Positions 24,324 to 31,828 of a stretch of 37,208 nt of DNA are shown here, one piece after another (within the stretch, counting starts at the first letter, position 1; every line of letters starts with the position of its first letter). Source of the stretch: Palsa-872 sp036495195 (GTDB lineage: Bacteria; Chloroflexota; Dormibacteria; Dormibacterales; Dormibacteraceae). The notes under the pieces are model-generated. The model saw nothing but the letters and a program-made list of their open reading frames with translations, was not told the origin of the DNA and searched no databases. The position numbers were made by a program, and so were the translations under genes. Where the stretch lies: assembly GCA_036495195.1 (NCBI GenBank), contig DASXNH010000046.1, positions 1 through 37,208 of the forward strand, in the 5' to 3' direction.

Positions 24324-24824
24324 ATGAGTCGAACCCAGGCGCCCTCAATCCACGAGATCGAGCTGCCGCTGCTGAACGGCAAGCTGGCCAGCCTCGCGGC
24401 TTACGCAGGTAAGGTGATTCTTGCCGTCAACACCGCATCCAAGTGCGGATTCACGCCCCAATACGCAGGCCTTCAGAAGCTGCAGGATCGCTACGCGGAG
24501 AGGGGCTTCACGGTGCTCGGCTTTCCGTGCAACCAGTTCTTTCGACAGGAGCCTGGTAATGCCGAGGACATCCAGAATTTCTGCAGTGTCAACTACGGTG
24601 TGACGTTTCCAATGTTCGGGAAGCTTGATGTGAAAGGAGCGAACCAGCATCCGCTCTACGCGATTCTGAGCCAATTTCCGGACGACACCGGCAAGGCCGG
24701 AAACGTCGGCTGGAACTTTGAGAAATTCCTGGTCGGCAAGGACGGGCACGTCGTTCGCCGGTTCCGGTCGAAGGTCGAGCCCGAATCCCCCGAGGTAGTC
24801 CAGGCGATCGAATCCCTGCTCTAG
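24324..24824 (+). CDS. Glutathione peroxidase-family thiol peroxidase
   Basis: A 166-residue peroxidase. The peroxidatic Cys41 is in 'VNTASKCGFTPQYAGLQ', Cys69 and the catalytic-tetrad Gln are in 'GFPCNQF', and the Trp-Asn pair is in 'WNFEKFLVGKDG'. It has Cys, not Sec, at the active site, unlike the peroxiredoxin at 29355. Bacterial members mostly use thioredoxin rather than glutathione and reduce hydrogen or lipid peroxides. The length is normal. ATG 24324 follows the MFS stop by 12 bases, so the two may be co-transcribed. Confidence 0.95.
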   Translation: MSRTQAPSIHEIELPLLNGKLASLAAYAGKVILAVNTASKCGFTPQYAGLQKLQDRYAERGFTVLGFPCNQFFRQEPGNAEDIQNFCSVNYGVTFPMFGKLDVKGANQHPLYAILSQFPDDTGKAGNVGWNFEKFLVGKDGHVVRRFRSKVEPESPEVVQAIESLL

Positions 24825-24865
24825 TCATCGGTCCGCCGCGCTGAGTTAGCGCTATCGTCGGTGCG

Positions 24866-25456
24866 GTGAGCATGTCTGGGGTCCGGCTCGAGTCGGTCCG
24901 TCGGAAGAGCGGCGGGCGCATCCACCTCACGCCTCGCGTGCCAAAAAGCGGTCCGGTCACAACGTTGTGCGGGCAAACGCTTGACACCGACACGTATTCA
25001 GCTGTGGAAACCGACGCGGATTGCGCCAACTGCATTCGGCGTTCTCGAGATGCCAGCCGAATCTCGTCCGCATTCTTCGAGCAGGAAGAAGGCTCAGAGC
25101 TGCTGCGGCTGTCGCTGGAGCAAGCTCGCTTCCGCAAGCCTGGACCGCGGCCGGACGCCAACTCTGCCAAGCCGGCGAAACCTGTCAACCGGCCGAAGGT
25201 GGAACCGGCACCACCGCCACCAGATCGAATCGGGGAGCTGCTGACCGCCGGCTTCAAGGCCGTTGGGAATGGCGTGTGGCGCAGCCCTGGAGGGGTGGTC
25301 GTGCGAATGGGCGGCAAGGGGCGAGAACGCTTCGATGAGCTGGTGTTCGATGGGGCGATCGTCGCCACGCGGCTGGAAGACGGAATGCGGTTGCGCGCCG
25401 GCGACGTCGAGTTCACCGCCTCAGCTGACGAGGTGCAGGTACGAATCAGGCGCTGA
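24866..25456 (+). CDS. Hypothetical protein with a cysteine-containing N-terminal motif and a separate C-terminal domain
   Basis: I do not recognise this 196-residue protein. The N-terminal third has 'HLTPRVPKSGPVTTLCGQ' followed by 'DADCANCIRR', i.e. H...C...CxxC, a possible single metal site like those in short actinobacterial proteins. A Pro/Ala/Lys-rich linker (about residues 92-122) leads to a small beta-rich C-terminal domain with 'GFKAVGNGVWRSPGGVVVRM' and 'DGAIVATRLEDGMRLRAGDV'. The start is GTG 24866; ATG 24872 is also possible. It has no signal peptide. It lies 41 bases after the glutathione peroxidase gene. Confidence 0.7.
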   Translation: MSMSGVRLESVRRKSGGRIHLTPRVPKSGPVTTLCGQTLDTDTYSAVETDADCANCIRRSRDASRISSAFFEQEEGSELLRLSLEQARFRKPGPRPDANSAKPAKPVNRPKVEPAPPPPDRIGELLTAGFKAVGNGVWRSPGGVVVRMGGKGRERFDELVFDGAIVATRLEDGMRLRAGDVEFTASADEVQVRIRR

Positions 25457-25484
25457 GCGTTTTGGGCGGTGTACGGTTTTGGTG

Positions 25485-25655
25485 ATGCCCCACCGCAAGA
25501 GGAAAGCAAAGGAGACGACGCCGACAGCCAAGCCGCAGACCAGCGACCAGGCGCCCGGCGAGGAGGTCGTGCAGGTCAACGACCAGTACGCCGGAGGCGG
25601 GCCGCCGCGAGACGTGGAACCATCGGAGCACGCTCAACACCCGACCGGCGGGTAG
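25485..25655 (+). CDS. Small hydrophilic hypothetical protein
   Basis: A 56-residue open frame from ATG 25485, basic at the start (MPHRKRKAKE) and then Pro/Gln/Glu-rich, ending TGG before a TAG at 25653-25655. It lies 28 bases after the preceding gene on the same strand and fills the gap before the convergent winged-helix gene. There are no hydrophobic segments or motifs. It looks disordered; coding status is only moderately supported. Confidence 0.45.
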   Translation: MPHRKRKAKETTPTAKPQTSDQAPGEEVVQVNDQYAGGGPPRDVEPSEHAQHPTGG

Positions 25656-25675
25656 CTCAGGGACCAGCTCGGCTT

Positions 25676-26827
25676 TTATTTGACGAACCTGATGTCCCTG
25701 ATGGTCGATTCGGCGGCAATGAAGCTGAGAAGCTGAATCCCTTCGGTCTCGACCGCCTTTCTGTCTGCCTTTGAAAGTGGCTTGAGCGTCTCGATTACGA
25801 GCACGACCGCGCCCTTTTCCCGCGCCAACTTCCAGAAACCGATCGCATACCCGTCGACGAGGAGCGTCGGGCGGCCAACCAGCTGGCGATGTTCTTTCGC
25901 CAGGATCCGGCTTCGATCGTCGTGGGCAAGCAGCACATTGTCGTAATCCGGCAGAAATCTGGGCGGCACCTCGGCGTCGGGGTCGATAAACAAGCCTCCG
26001 GGCACGTCAAGCAGCTCCCGACCCTTGTCGTCGCGGAACGTGTGCAGGCGCGGTCGAAGGCGCTCGGTCACGAGGCGAACGTTGGTCAGGCCCGACCACG
26101 ATTGGATGTCGGCAATGGTGGAAGGCCCGTATGCCTTCAAGTAACGCATGACCATCGCATCGGGCGAGACATCCGAGTTGAGCTGATCGCCGAGCCATGT
26201 TTCGGCGGTCACGTAAGTTGGGACTCCGCGGCCGCCCCACAAGCCGCGCGGCGGTATCTGCACCATCGGCAGCAGGTAGCGAACCGCATAGGCCAGGGAA
26301 TTGGAGTCATATCTCGGCCATCTCTTGGCCAGCAATTTGCGCATGTCCGCGGTGGTGCGCGGCTTTTCGTCCAACGCGGCCCTACCCGCCGACAGCAGGG
26401 CGTCAATTTCGACTCCCTCGATCTGTCGGCCGAATGGGCTGCCGACGAAGAGACCTCGTTCCAGTACGGGCTGCATTGCAGGCCGCAGCGCAAGGCAGTC
26501 ACGGGCCGTGACCAGGTGGATGGTGCAGCGCATCAGCGACATGCGCACCGCACGACGATTCGCGACCAGGCGGCTGAGCTCGGCGTGATGAAAATCTTCG
26601 AGTCGCGACCATAACCCGACGTAAGGCGAGGTGGGTGCCTGCGCCTGCATGCCGACGAGGTGCTCGAGCGCTTTGGCGGCCGAGATGGTGGAGCGATGGA
26701 TCAGCATCTGCCGACCGAGCAGCGCTCGGTTGAGCGCGCGCGGCCCGATCAGCGAAGATGGCCTGGCTGCCGCACGAGTCAAGGGCACCCCGCTCCTGGA
26801 ACCCGCCCGACAGGACAACCTCCGCAT
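25676..26827 (-). CDS. Winged-helix DNA-binding (HTH_42, AlkZ-like) protein
   Basis: A 383-residue member of the HTH_42/AlkZ superfamily, which includes the DNA glycosylases AlkZ and YcaQ that open interstrand crosslinks or bulky adducts. Visible: 'RALNRALLGRQMLIHRS', the putative catalytic 'GMQAQAPTSPYVGLWSRL' (a Gln-x-Gln motif as in AlkZ), 'RMSLMRCTIHLVTARDCLAL', 'YLKAYGPSTIADIQSWSGL' (winged helix) and 'LLVDGYAIGFWKLAREKGA'. Many members are uncharacterised and not all need be glycosylases. The start is uncertain: ATG 26827 gives an atypical N-terminal 25 residues, and GTG 26788 or TTG 26782 fit the family better. It stands alone, convergent with the small gene before it. Confidence 0.82.
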   Translation of the reverse strand: MRRLSCRAGSRSGVPLTRAAARPSSLIGPRALNRALLGRQMLIHRSTISAAKALEHLVGMQAQAPTSPYVGLWSRLEDFHHAELSRLVANRRAVRMSLMRCTIHLVTARDCLALRPAMQPVLERGLFVGSPFGRQIEGVEIDALLSAGRAALDEKPRTTADMRKLLAKRWPRYDSNSLAYAVRYLLPMVQIPPRGLWGGRGVPTYVTAETWLGDQLNSDVSPDAMVMRYLKAYGPSTIADIQSWSGLTNVRLVTERLRPRLHTFRDDKGRELLDVPGGLFIDPDAEVPPRFLPDYDNVLLAHDDRSRILAKEHRQLVGRPTLLVDGYAIGFWKLAREKGAVVLVIETLKPLSKADRKAVETEGIQLLSFIAAESTIRDIRFVK

Positions 26828-26882
26828 CGCCGTGCGCGACCAGAAGAGAGCGTGCAGGCGATCGGAGGGGAATCACTCATCG

Positions 26883-27005
26883 GTGACCAGAAGGCCGGCG
26901 CCGGACGGCGATATTCCAGGTTGTGCAAATCGGCCAGCGACCTCGAGCCGTCTGGGCATCGCGACCCACACCGTGCAGAGGCATGTGAGGCACGTCGTCG
27001 AGTAG
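26883..27005 (+). pseudogene. Possible remnant of a LuxR-type helix-turn-helix domain
   Basis: In the 306-base gap between the winged-helix gene and the DUF4013 gene, a 40-residue frame from GTG 26883 ends with 'SRLGIATHTVQRHVRHVVE', close to the recognition helix of LuxR/NarL regulators (SxRLGISxHTVKRHV). The upstream residues fit the family only if the frame is shifted. No receiver or sensor domain is present. It may be a decayed regulator or a chance match. Nothing else was recognised in the rest of this gap. Confidence 0.3.
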
Positions 27006-27133
27006 CCTGGAGTCCACTCGCGCCTCCAGGCGGTCGTTTCGGCAGCGCGCCGCGACCTGATCGATCTGAGTTGCCCTCGACCCTCGGTTCGACCGCGGGC
27101 GTGCAGGGAGCGCGCCAACCGTAAGGTTGCGTC

Positions 27134-27787
27134 GTGAACCTCGTCGCGGCGTCGTTTGCCTGGCCATTTCGAGGCGAGTTGCGGTCCAGGTGGTTGATCG
27201 GCCTCGCGATGGTCGTACTGCTGCCGATCGCGTTCATACCTCTGCTGGGCTATGGAGTGGCGGCGACCCGGTGGGCTGCGATCGACCCGGGACGCGGCCT
27301 CCCACCCTGGACACCGTGGGGCAGGCTCCTCTCTGACGGATTCTGGATTGCTCTTGTCGTTGTGATCATCGCGGCCCCGTTCGCGCTTGCGCTCGGCCCG
27401 CTGTCGGCGCTTGTCGATCACAGTCATCTGTGGCGCGTGAGCGACCCCCGCCAGTCCCAGCTGTACGCCGAGCTTGCGGCGGGAGCCATCCTCGCGCTTC
27501 CATGGGGGCTCGTGATGCTCCTGCTGATGCCCCACGCAACCAACCGCTTTGCTTCGAGTGGCCGTCCGGTCGACCTGTTCGATGTGCGGACGACGCTCCG
27601 AAGCGTTGGTCAAGACTTCGCGACCTGGAATCTCGCGGCTGCAGCAATCGTCACCGCATGGGCTCTGGGTGTCGCTTGCATTGGGCTCCTGTGCGTGGGC
27701 CTCGTGCCGGGCATCTTCTACGCGATCCTGGTCAGCGCGCACGCGAGCGCTGCACTTCACATCGCGCCCGGCGCACGGATTCGGTAG
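27134..27787 (+). CDS. DUF4013 membrane protein
   Basis: A 217-residue polytopic membrane protein. 'AASFAWPFRGELRSRWLIGL' at the N-terminus followed by 'PIAFIPLLGYGVAATRWAA' is the DUF4013 signature; further hydrophobic segments lie at about residues 75-95, 115-135 and 170-205. The family is widespread in archaea and high-GC bacteria with no known function. The start is GTG 27134. Its stop (27785-27787) directly abuts the pxpB ATG, so it is co-transcribed with the 5-oxoprolinase genes, but no functional link is known. Confidence 0.78.
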   Translation: MNLVAASFAWPFRGELRSRWLIGLAMVVLLPIAFIPLLGYGVAATRWAAIDPGRGLPPWTPWGRLLSDGFWIALVVVIIAAPFALALGPLSALVDHSHLWRVSDPRQSQLYAELAAGAILALPWGLVMLLLMPHATNRFASSGRPVDLFDVRTTLRSVGQDFATWNLAAAAIVTAWALGVACIGLLCVGLVPGIFYAILVSAHASAALHIAPGARIR

Positions 27788-28417
27788 ATGCGAATCCAGC
27801 CCCTTGGCGACACGGCCCTGCTGGCTGAGCTGAGCGCACGGCTCGACACGGCAATCAACACGCGGGCGATCGCGCTGGCCACCGCCCTGAAGAAACGCCG
27901 CGACGTACGCCAGGCGATCGCGGGCTATGCCAGCGTGACGGTTCATTTCGACCCGGAGCATGCGACTCATGAGTCGCTCGCCGCCGCGATCAAGAGACTT
28001 GCCGCCAGGCGCCCCCCGATGGCCGAGCCTGGGCGCCTGCATCGGATCCCGGTCGTTTACGACGGCCCTGATATCGAGGAGGTCGGCGAGCGCCTTCGAC
28101 TGTCTCGCGCCAAGATCATCGAAATCCACACGCGACCGATCTATCGGGTATTTCTCGTCGGTTTCGTGCCCGGGTGGGCTTACCTGGGTCCTCTTGCAGA
28201 GGAGCTGGCGCTGCCACGCCGCGACGTCCCGCGGACCCAGGTACCCGCCGGCTCGGTCGCGATAGCAGGGCGGCAGTCCGGCATCTATCCGCTGCCCACT
28301 CCAGGCGGCTGGCATCTCATCGGGCGCACCAGCGTCAGGCTCTTCCTACCTGACTCCGACCCACCCTGCCTGTTCCGCGCCGGTGACAGGATCAAGTTCT
28401 TCTCAACTCAACAATGA
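27788..28417 (+). CDS. pxpB: 5-oxoprolinase subunit B
   Basis: A 209-residue KipI/allophanate-hydrolase-subunit-1-like protein, one of three subunits of the ATP-dependent prokaryotic 5-oxoprolinase that opens 5-oxoproline to glutamate. 'IQPLGDTALLAEL' at the N-terminus, 'YDGPDIEEVGERLRLS', 'VFLVGFVPGWAYLG' and 'PRTQVPAGSVAIAGRQSGIY' are the family marks. It overlaps pxpC by four bases. The partner pxpA lies 2.2 kb away on the opposite strand rather than in this operon. Confidence 0.93.
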   Translation: MRIQPLGDTALLAELSARLDTAINTRAIALATALKKRRDVRQAIAGYASVTVHFDPEHATHESLAAAIKRLAARRPPMAEPGRLHRIPVVYDGPDIEEVGERLRLSRAKIIEIHTRPIYRVFLVGFVPGWAYLGPLAEELALPRRDVPRTQVPAGSVAIAGRQSGIYPLPTPGGWHLIGRTSVRLFLPDSDPPCLFRAGDRIKFFSTQQ

Positions 28418-29343
28418 CGCCGACCCTCCACGTTGAGAACCCTGGAGTCCTCACGACGGTGCAGGACCTGGGGCGTCCCAACGCGGTAAGCGCCGGCGTG
28501 CAGGCCGGCGGTGCCATGGACCGATTCGCGCACTCGGCCGCGAACCTGCTGGTGGGCAACGACCCTGGCGTCGCCACGCTCGAGTGCACCGTCAGCGGGC
28601 CCACCCTGCTCGCAGACGAGAGGTGCCTGATCGCGATCGCGGGCGCCGACTTTGATCCCCGGGTGAACGGCGCCGCAATGCCCAGCTGGACCAGCCTCGT
28701 CCTCGAGCCGGGCGACAGGTTGACATTCGCAGGCAGGCGGAGTGGAGCGCGCGTGTACATCGCAATCGCGGGCGGCTTCGAAGGCGACCGCTGGCTGGGC
28801 TCCCAGTCCACCAACCTCATGGCCGGGAGAGGCGGCATGCATGGCCGGCCGTTGAAGGCCGGCGACACGTTGAACGCCATGGGGGAAGCGAGAAAGTCCG
28901 CACTCGCCGGGCGCCACATGCCCGAGCCGCTGCGCCCGGCGTACAGCGACCACACGCTGCATGCGATTGCCGGGCCGCACCTCAAGAGGCTCGATCCAGA
29001 GAGTCGCCGTCTGCTTTTCCAGGTTTCCTACAAAGTGGGCCTTCATTCGGACCGCATGGGGTATCGCCTCGATGGTCCACAGCTCGTCGCCGCCGGCGGA
29101 GAACTTCTGTCGTTCGGGCTCACGGTAGGGGTCGTGCAGCTGCCGCCGAGCGGGCAACCGATACTGCTGATGGCCGACCACCCGACCGCCGGTGGCTACC
29201 CGATCGTGGCCTGCGTCGTGAGCGCATCGCTCCCGATCGCCGCTCAGCTCCTGCCTGGTGACGAGCTGCGGCTGGCTGACATCACGCTGGAGCGCGCGCA
29301 GAAGATGCGTCAGACGCTGGCGGCTGCTCTGGATGTCCTCTGA
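28414..29343 (+). CDS. pxpC: 5-oxoprolinase subunit C
   Basis: A 309-residue KipA/allophanate-hydrolase-subunit-2-like protein that completes the B-C pair of 5-oxoprolinase. Seen: 'VENPGVLTTVQDLGRPN' at the N-terminus, 'GGAMDRFAHSAANLLVGND', 'YIAIAGGFEGDRWLGSQST', 'DRMGYRLDGPQL' and 'GQPILLMADHPTAGGYPIV'. The length is normal. It starts within the last four bases of pxpB and converges on the peroxiredoxin gene, whose stop is 11 bases away. Confidence 0.94.
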   Translation: MTPTLHVENPGVLTTVQDLGRPNAVSAGVQAGGAMDRFAHSAANLLVGNDPGVATLECTVSGPTLLADERCLIAIAGADFDPRVNGAAMPSWTSLVLEPGDRLTFAGRRSGARVYIAIAGGFEGDRWLGSQSTNLMAGRGGMHGRPLKAGDTLNAMGEARKSALAGRHMPEPLRPAYSDHTLHAIAGPHLKRLDPESRRLLFQVSYKVGLHSDRMGYRLDGPQLVAAGGELLSFGLTVGVVQLPPSGQPILLMADHPTAGGYPIVACVVSASLPIAAQLLPGDELRLADITLERAQKMRQTLAAALDVL

Positions 29344-29354
29344 GGCGATGGGAC

Positions 29355-29834
29355 TTAGCCCTCGGCGACTTTCTTGGCCTCGGCGAGCACCAGGTCGTAG
29401 TCGGGCAGCGGCTGATCCTTCGTCCGCTCCCATGCCCAGCGAATGACGCCCGCATGATCGATCACAAACACGGTGCGTCTCGCCATGCCTCGGTACCCGG
29501 CGACGTCATCGCGCCGCACGCCATAGTCGGAGACCATGGTGCGCTCGAAATCGCCGATCAGCTCAAAAGGAATGCCGCCTAGCTCTTTGGCGAAAGCTTC
29601 GTGAGAAAAAACGGAGTCGACACTGATCGCGTAGATCCCGATCCCGTCCGCAACCGCCTGTTCGTGCCTGGACCGAAACTCGGTCAGCTCGGTCCTTCAA
29701 CCACCTGTGAAGTCGAGCACATAGAAAAGGAAGACCAGCGCCTTGTGCCTTTCGAGTGCCTCGGCGAGCGTGAGGTCATGGCCACCGGTGGTCGGAAGCT
29801 TGAAGTCCGGAGCCTTGTCCCCAACCGCGAGCAC
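29355..29834 (-). CDS. Peroxiredoxin, probable selenoprotein (Sec46 encoded by in-frame TGA)
   Basis: An AhpC/TSA-family peroxiredoxin of 159 residues, read through one TGA. From GTG 29834: 'VGDKAPDFKLP', 'HKALVFLFYVLDFTGG', then TGA (29699-29697), then 'RTELTEFRSRHEQAV', 'IYAISVDSVFSHEAFAKELG', 'FELIGDFERTMVSDYGV', 'RRTVFVIDHAGVIRW', stop at 29355. The TGA is exactly where peroxiredoxins have the peroxidatic cysteine (FTPVCTxELxxFR). The two flanks are in the same frame, and the whole protein contains no cysteine, so without Sec it has no redox residue. A hairpin with SECIS-like spacing follows the TGA. It lies ten bases after the GNAT gene. An automatic caller would see only the last 60 residues. 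A point mutation of a Cys codon is the alternative. Confidence 0.8.
29668..29687 (-). promoter_or_regulatory. Candidate bacterial SECIS hairpin
   Basis: Reading the minus strand, GACCGA (29685-29680) pairs with TCGGTC (29676-29671) around the loop GTT (29679-29677). CT/AG extend the stem across one bulged C. Seventeen bases separate the TGA from the loop, and G is the first loop base; the published bacterial SECIS model expects about 16-37 bases and a G at the loop start. A competing seven-pair stem, GGACCGA (29695-29689) with TCGGTCC (29676-29670), shares the right arm. Confidence 0.55.
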
Positions 29835-29843
29835 AGGTTGAGT

Positions 29844-30665
29844 CTATTCGGGCCGGAGACTTTCCAGCACGTACCAGCCGGAGCGTGTCGCTCCGGTCAC
29901 GCTGTATCCAGCTCCTAGAGCATCCTGCAGCACGCTCCGTAGAGCAAGCCTCCAGGCCCGAGCGACCGCATTGGCCGCTCGCCGCATCGCGACGATGTCC
30001 TGGGGCACCTGACAAATGAGAACGCGTGCGTCGGAAGCACCACCGGCCACTGGCTCACCTGCGGGGCCAATGGAAAGCACGACTGCAGCCCCGTCGCGAA
30101 CGAGACCTTCCAGGTCAGGCTCGGCAGCTCTGCCCTCGGCCGCCGACCTGGCCCGTGGGGAATCGAGCTCCCACCTGATGAGAAGCCGGTCGGACTCTTC
30201 ACCGGCGTTGAGGCCATCGGTCATGAGTCCGTAAAAATCGACCAGGTACTCGTTCGCGCGAGCTCCGAGCTTGGTCAGATTGAAATAGGCGTTGCGGCCG
30301 ACCAGGGGGTCAGTCGTCCATTCGACGATCTTGATCCCGTGCTCGAGACACCAGCGACGCTGATGCTGCTTCAGGGCGAACCCGAGGCCTGTCGCCTGGC
30401 TGTTTGGAACGACACCGAGTATGTGGGAGTGCATGTGGATCTCGTTGGCAGCGGTCGTGCCCAGCCAACCGACCAGGCCGCCGACCAAGCGCTCACCGAC
30501 ACGCGCGCCTGCCACGTAATTCCCCGAATGGGCGAGAGCTTTGAGCAGGTCGGTGTTGATCGGCGGGTCGTCTGGCCGCTCCCAAACCTCAGCCAGGAGA
30601 GCCGCGAGCTGGCGAACGTCCTCGAGTTCGTGCAGCTCGCCGATGACCACTCCGCCGGCGCTCAC
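29844..30665 (-). CDS. GNAT-superfamily acetyltransferase (COG3375-like)
   Basis: A 273-residue protein with a GNAT N-acetyltransferase domain in the first half. The acetyl-CoA region is 'HMHSHILGVVPNSQATGLGF' (about residues 77-96), followed by 'ALKQHQRRWCLEHGIKIVEW' and 'VGRNAYFNLTKLGARANEYL', which are hallmarks of the COG3375 group. The C-terminal 100 residues are specific to the group. The acceptor is unknown. It overlaps pxpA by four bases and is followed after nine bases by the peroxiredoxin gene. Confidence 0.85.
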   Translation of the reverse strand: MSAGGVVIGELHELEDVRQLAALLAEVWERPDDPPINTDLLKALAHSGNYVAGARVGERLVGGLVGWLGTTAANEIHMHSHILGVVPNSQATGLGFALKQHQRRWCLEHGIKIVEWTTDPLVGRNAYFNLTKLGARANEYLVDFYGLMTDGLNAGEESDRLLIRWELDSPRARSAAEGRAAEPDLEGLVRDGAAVVLSIGPAGEPVAGGASDARVLICQVPQDIVAMRRAANAVARAWRLALRSVLQDALGAGYSVTGATRSGWYVLESLRPE

Positions 30666-31342
30666 CTCTGGGCCAGCGGTCGCGTTTGCACCCCGGCGTC
30701 GCGCAGGGCCTGCCTCACGGCTGTTGCCGTATCCGCGGCGCCCTTTGAGTCTCCGTGAACGCAGATGGTGTCGTAACTTCCCGACCGCGCCAGATCCACG
30801 GCCTGGTACGCCGCCGCCACCGGGTTCAGCAAAGCGCCAGGATGCGTGCGCGGCGCGAGATTGCCGTCGGGCATCATCAGCCGGTCGGCGAAGCCCTCGC
30901 GGTAACCGGGGATTCCGGCGCGGCCCGCCGCCTCGAGAATCTCGAATCCCGGCTGACCGAGCAAACCCACCCCGTGTGCTCTCGCGACGCGCGCCACCGC
31001 ATCAGCGGCAGCGGAATCGTTCTGGCACCGGTGATAGAGAGCCCCATGCGGCTTGACGTAGGCGATCGGTACCACCGCCGCGAGCCCCGCGACCTGAAAG
31101 GCGACCAGGGCCTCGATCTCTGTCGGAGAGAGCGCAGCCTCGACCCGGCCAAAGCTCCCATGGTCGTCATAGCCCGGATGCGCGCCGACCTCAACCCCCA
31201 GCTGCAGGCAGCGCAACGCCATGGCTATCGATATGGTTATCGAGCCGGCATGCGCTCCGCAGGCCACGTTAGCGCTGTCCACGACACCGAGAATTGCCTC
31301 GTCAGCGCCGGCGCCTTCACCAAGGTCCGCATTCAGATTCAT
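30662..31342 (-). CDS. pxpA: 5-oxoprolinase subunit A (LamB/YcsF family)
   Basis: A 226-residue protein of the LamB/YcsF family. 'NLNADLGEGAGADEAIL' at the N-terminus, 'SANVACGAHAGS', 'GVEVGAHPGYDD', 'YVKPHGALYHR' and 'ICVHGDSKGA' near the end are diagnostic; the His and Asp residues in them line the metal-like active site. It acts with PxpB and PxpC, encoded 2.2 kb away on the other strand. It is slightly shorter than the usual 245-255 residues. It follows mog by nine bases and overlaps the GNAT gene by four. Confidence 0.93.
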   Translation of the reverse strand: MNLNADLGEGAGADEAILGVVDSANVACGAHAGSITISIAMALRCLQLGVEVGAHPGYDDHGSFGRVEAALSPTEIEALVAFQVAGLAAVVPIAYVKPHGALYHRCQNDSAAADAVARVARAHGVGLLGQPGFEILEAAGRAGIPGYREGFADRLMMPDGNLAPRTHPGALLNPVAAAYQAVDLARSGSYDTICVHGDSKGAADTATAVRQALRDAGVQTRPLAQR

Positions 31343-31351
31343 GGACCTGTG

Positions 31352-31828
31352 TCAGTGCGCAGTGTCGCCGTGCAGCAGATTTACCGCGTGGCCGAGCATC
31401 GGCATAACCGCTTCCAGCGACTCGGTGGCTCCGTGGGGGCTGCCGGGCACGTTGATGACCAGCGCCTGGCCGCGTTTACCGGCGAGTCCTCGGGATAGCG
31501 CCGCCATCGGGGTGCTCGCGAGACCGACACGCCTCATCTCTTCGGCGATCCCCGGCACCTCGTATTCGATGAGTGCTGCCGTCGCTTGAGGCGTTACGTC
31601 GCGAGGACCGAGGCCTGTGCCACCAGTGGTCACGACGATGACCGCTCCGCGGGTGACCGCCGTCTCGATCGCTTCGGCGATTCGCTCCACCTCGTCCGGA
31701 ACGACCTCGGGGTCGCCAGTTTCGAACCCGCCCCTCCTCAACAGGGTGACGAGCGTGGGACCGCTCTTGTCCTCGCGGCGGCCGTTAAAGACCCCGTCGC
31801 TGACCGTGATCACGTGTGCCTTGCTCAA
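31352..31828 (-). CDS. mog: MogA/MoaB-family molybdopterin adenylyltransferase
   Basis: A 158-residue molybdenum-cofactor enzyme that adenylates molybdopterin before metal insertion. 'AHVITVSDGVFNGRREDKSG' (N-terminus), 'VIVVTTGGTGLGPRDVTPQA' (the molybdopterin site) and 'LVINVPGSPHGATESLE' are characteristic. TTG 31828 overlaps the moaC stop codon (TTGA), giving the usual N-terminus; an in-frame ATG at 31858 would add ten residues and a longer overlap. It belongs to the run moaC-mog-pxpA-GNAT-peroxiredoxin. Confidence 0.92.
   Translation of the reverse strand: MSKAHVITVSDGVFNGRREDKSGPTLVTLLRRGGFETGDPEVVPDEVERIAEAIETAVTRGAVIVVTTGGTGLGPRDVTPQATAALIEYEVPGIAEEMRRVGLASTPMAALSRGLAGKRGQALVINVPGSPHGATESLEAVMPMLGHAVNLLHGDTAH

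Noticed and set aside
26873..28315. A 480-residue minus-strand open frame opposite the DUF4013 and pxpB genes
   Set aside because: It has no domain similarity and is opposite well-supported genes.
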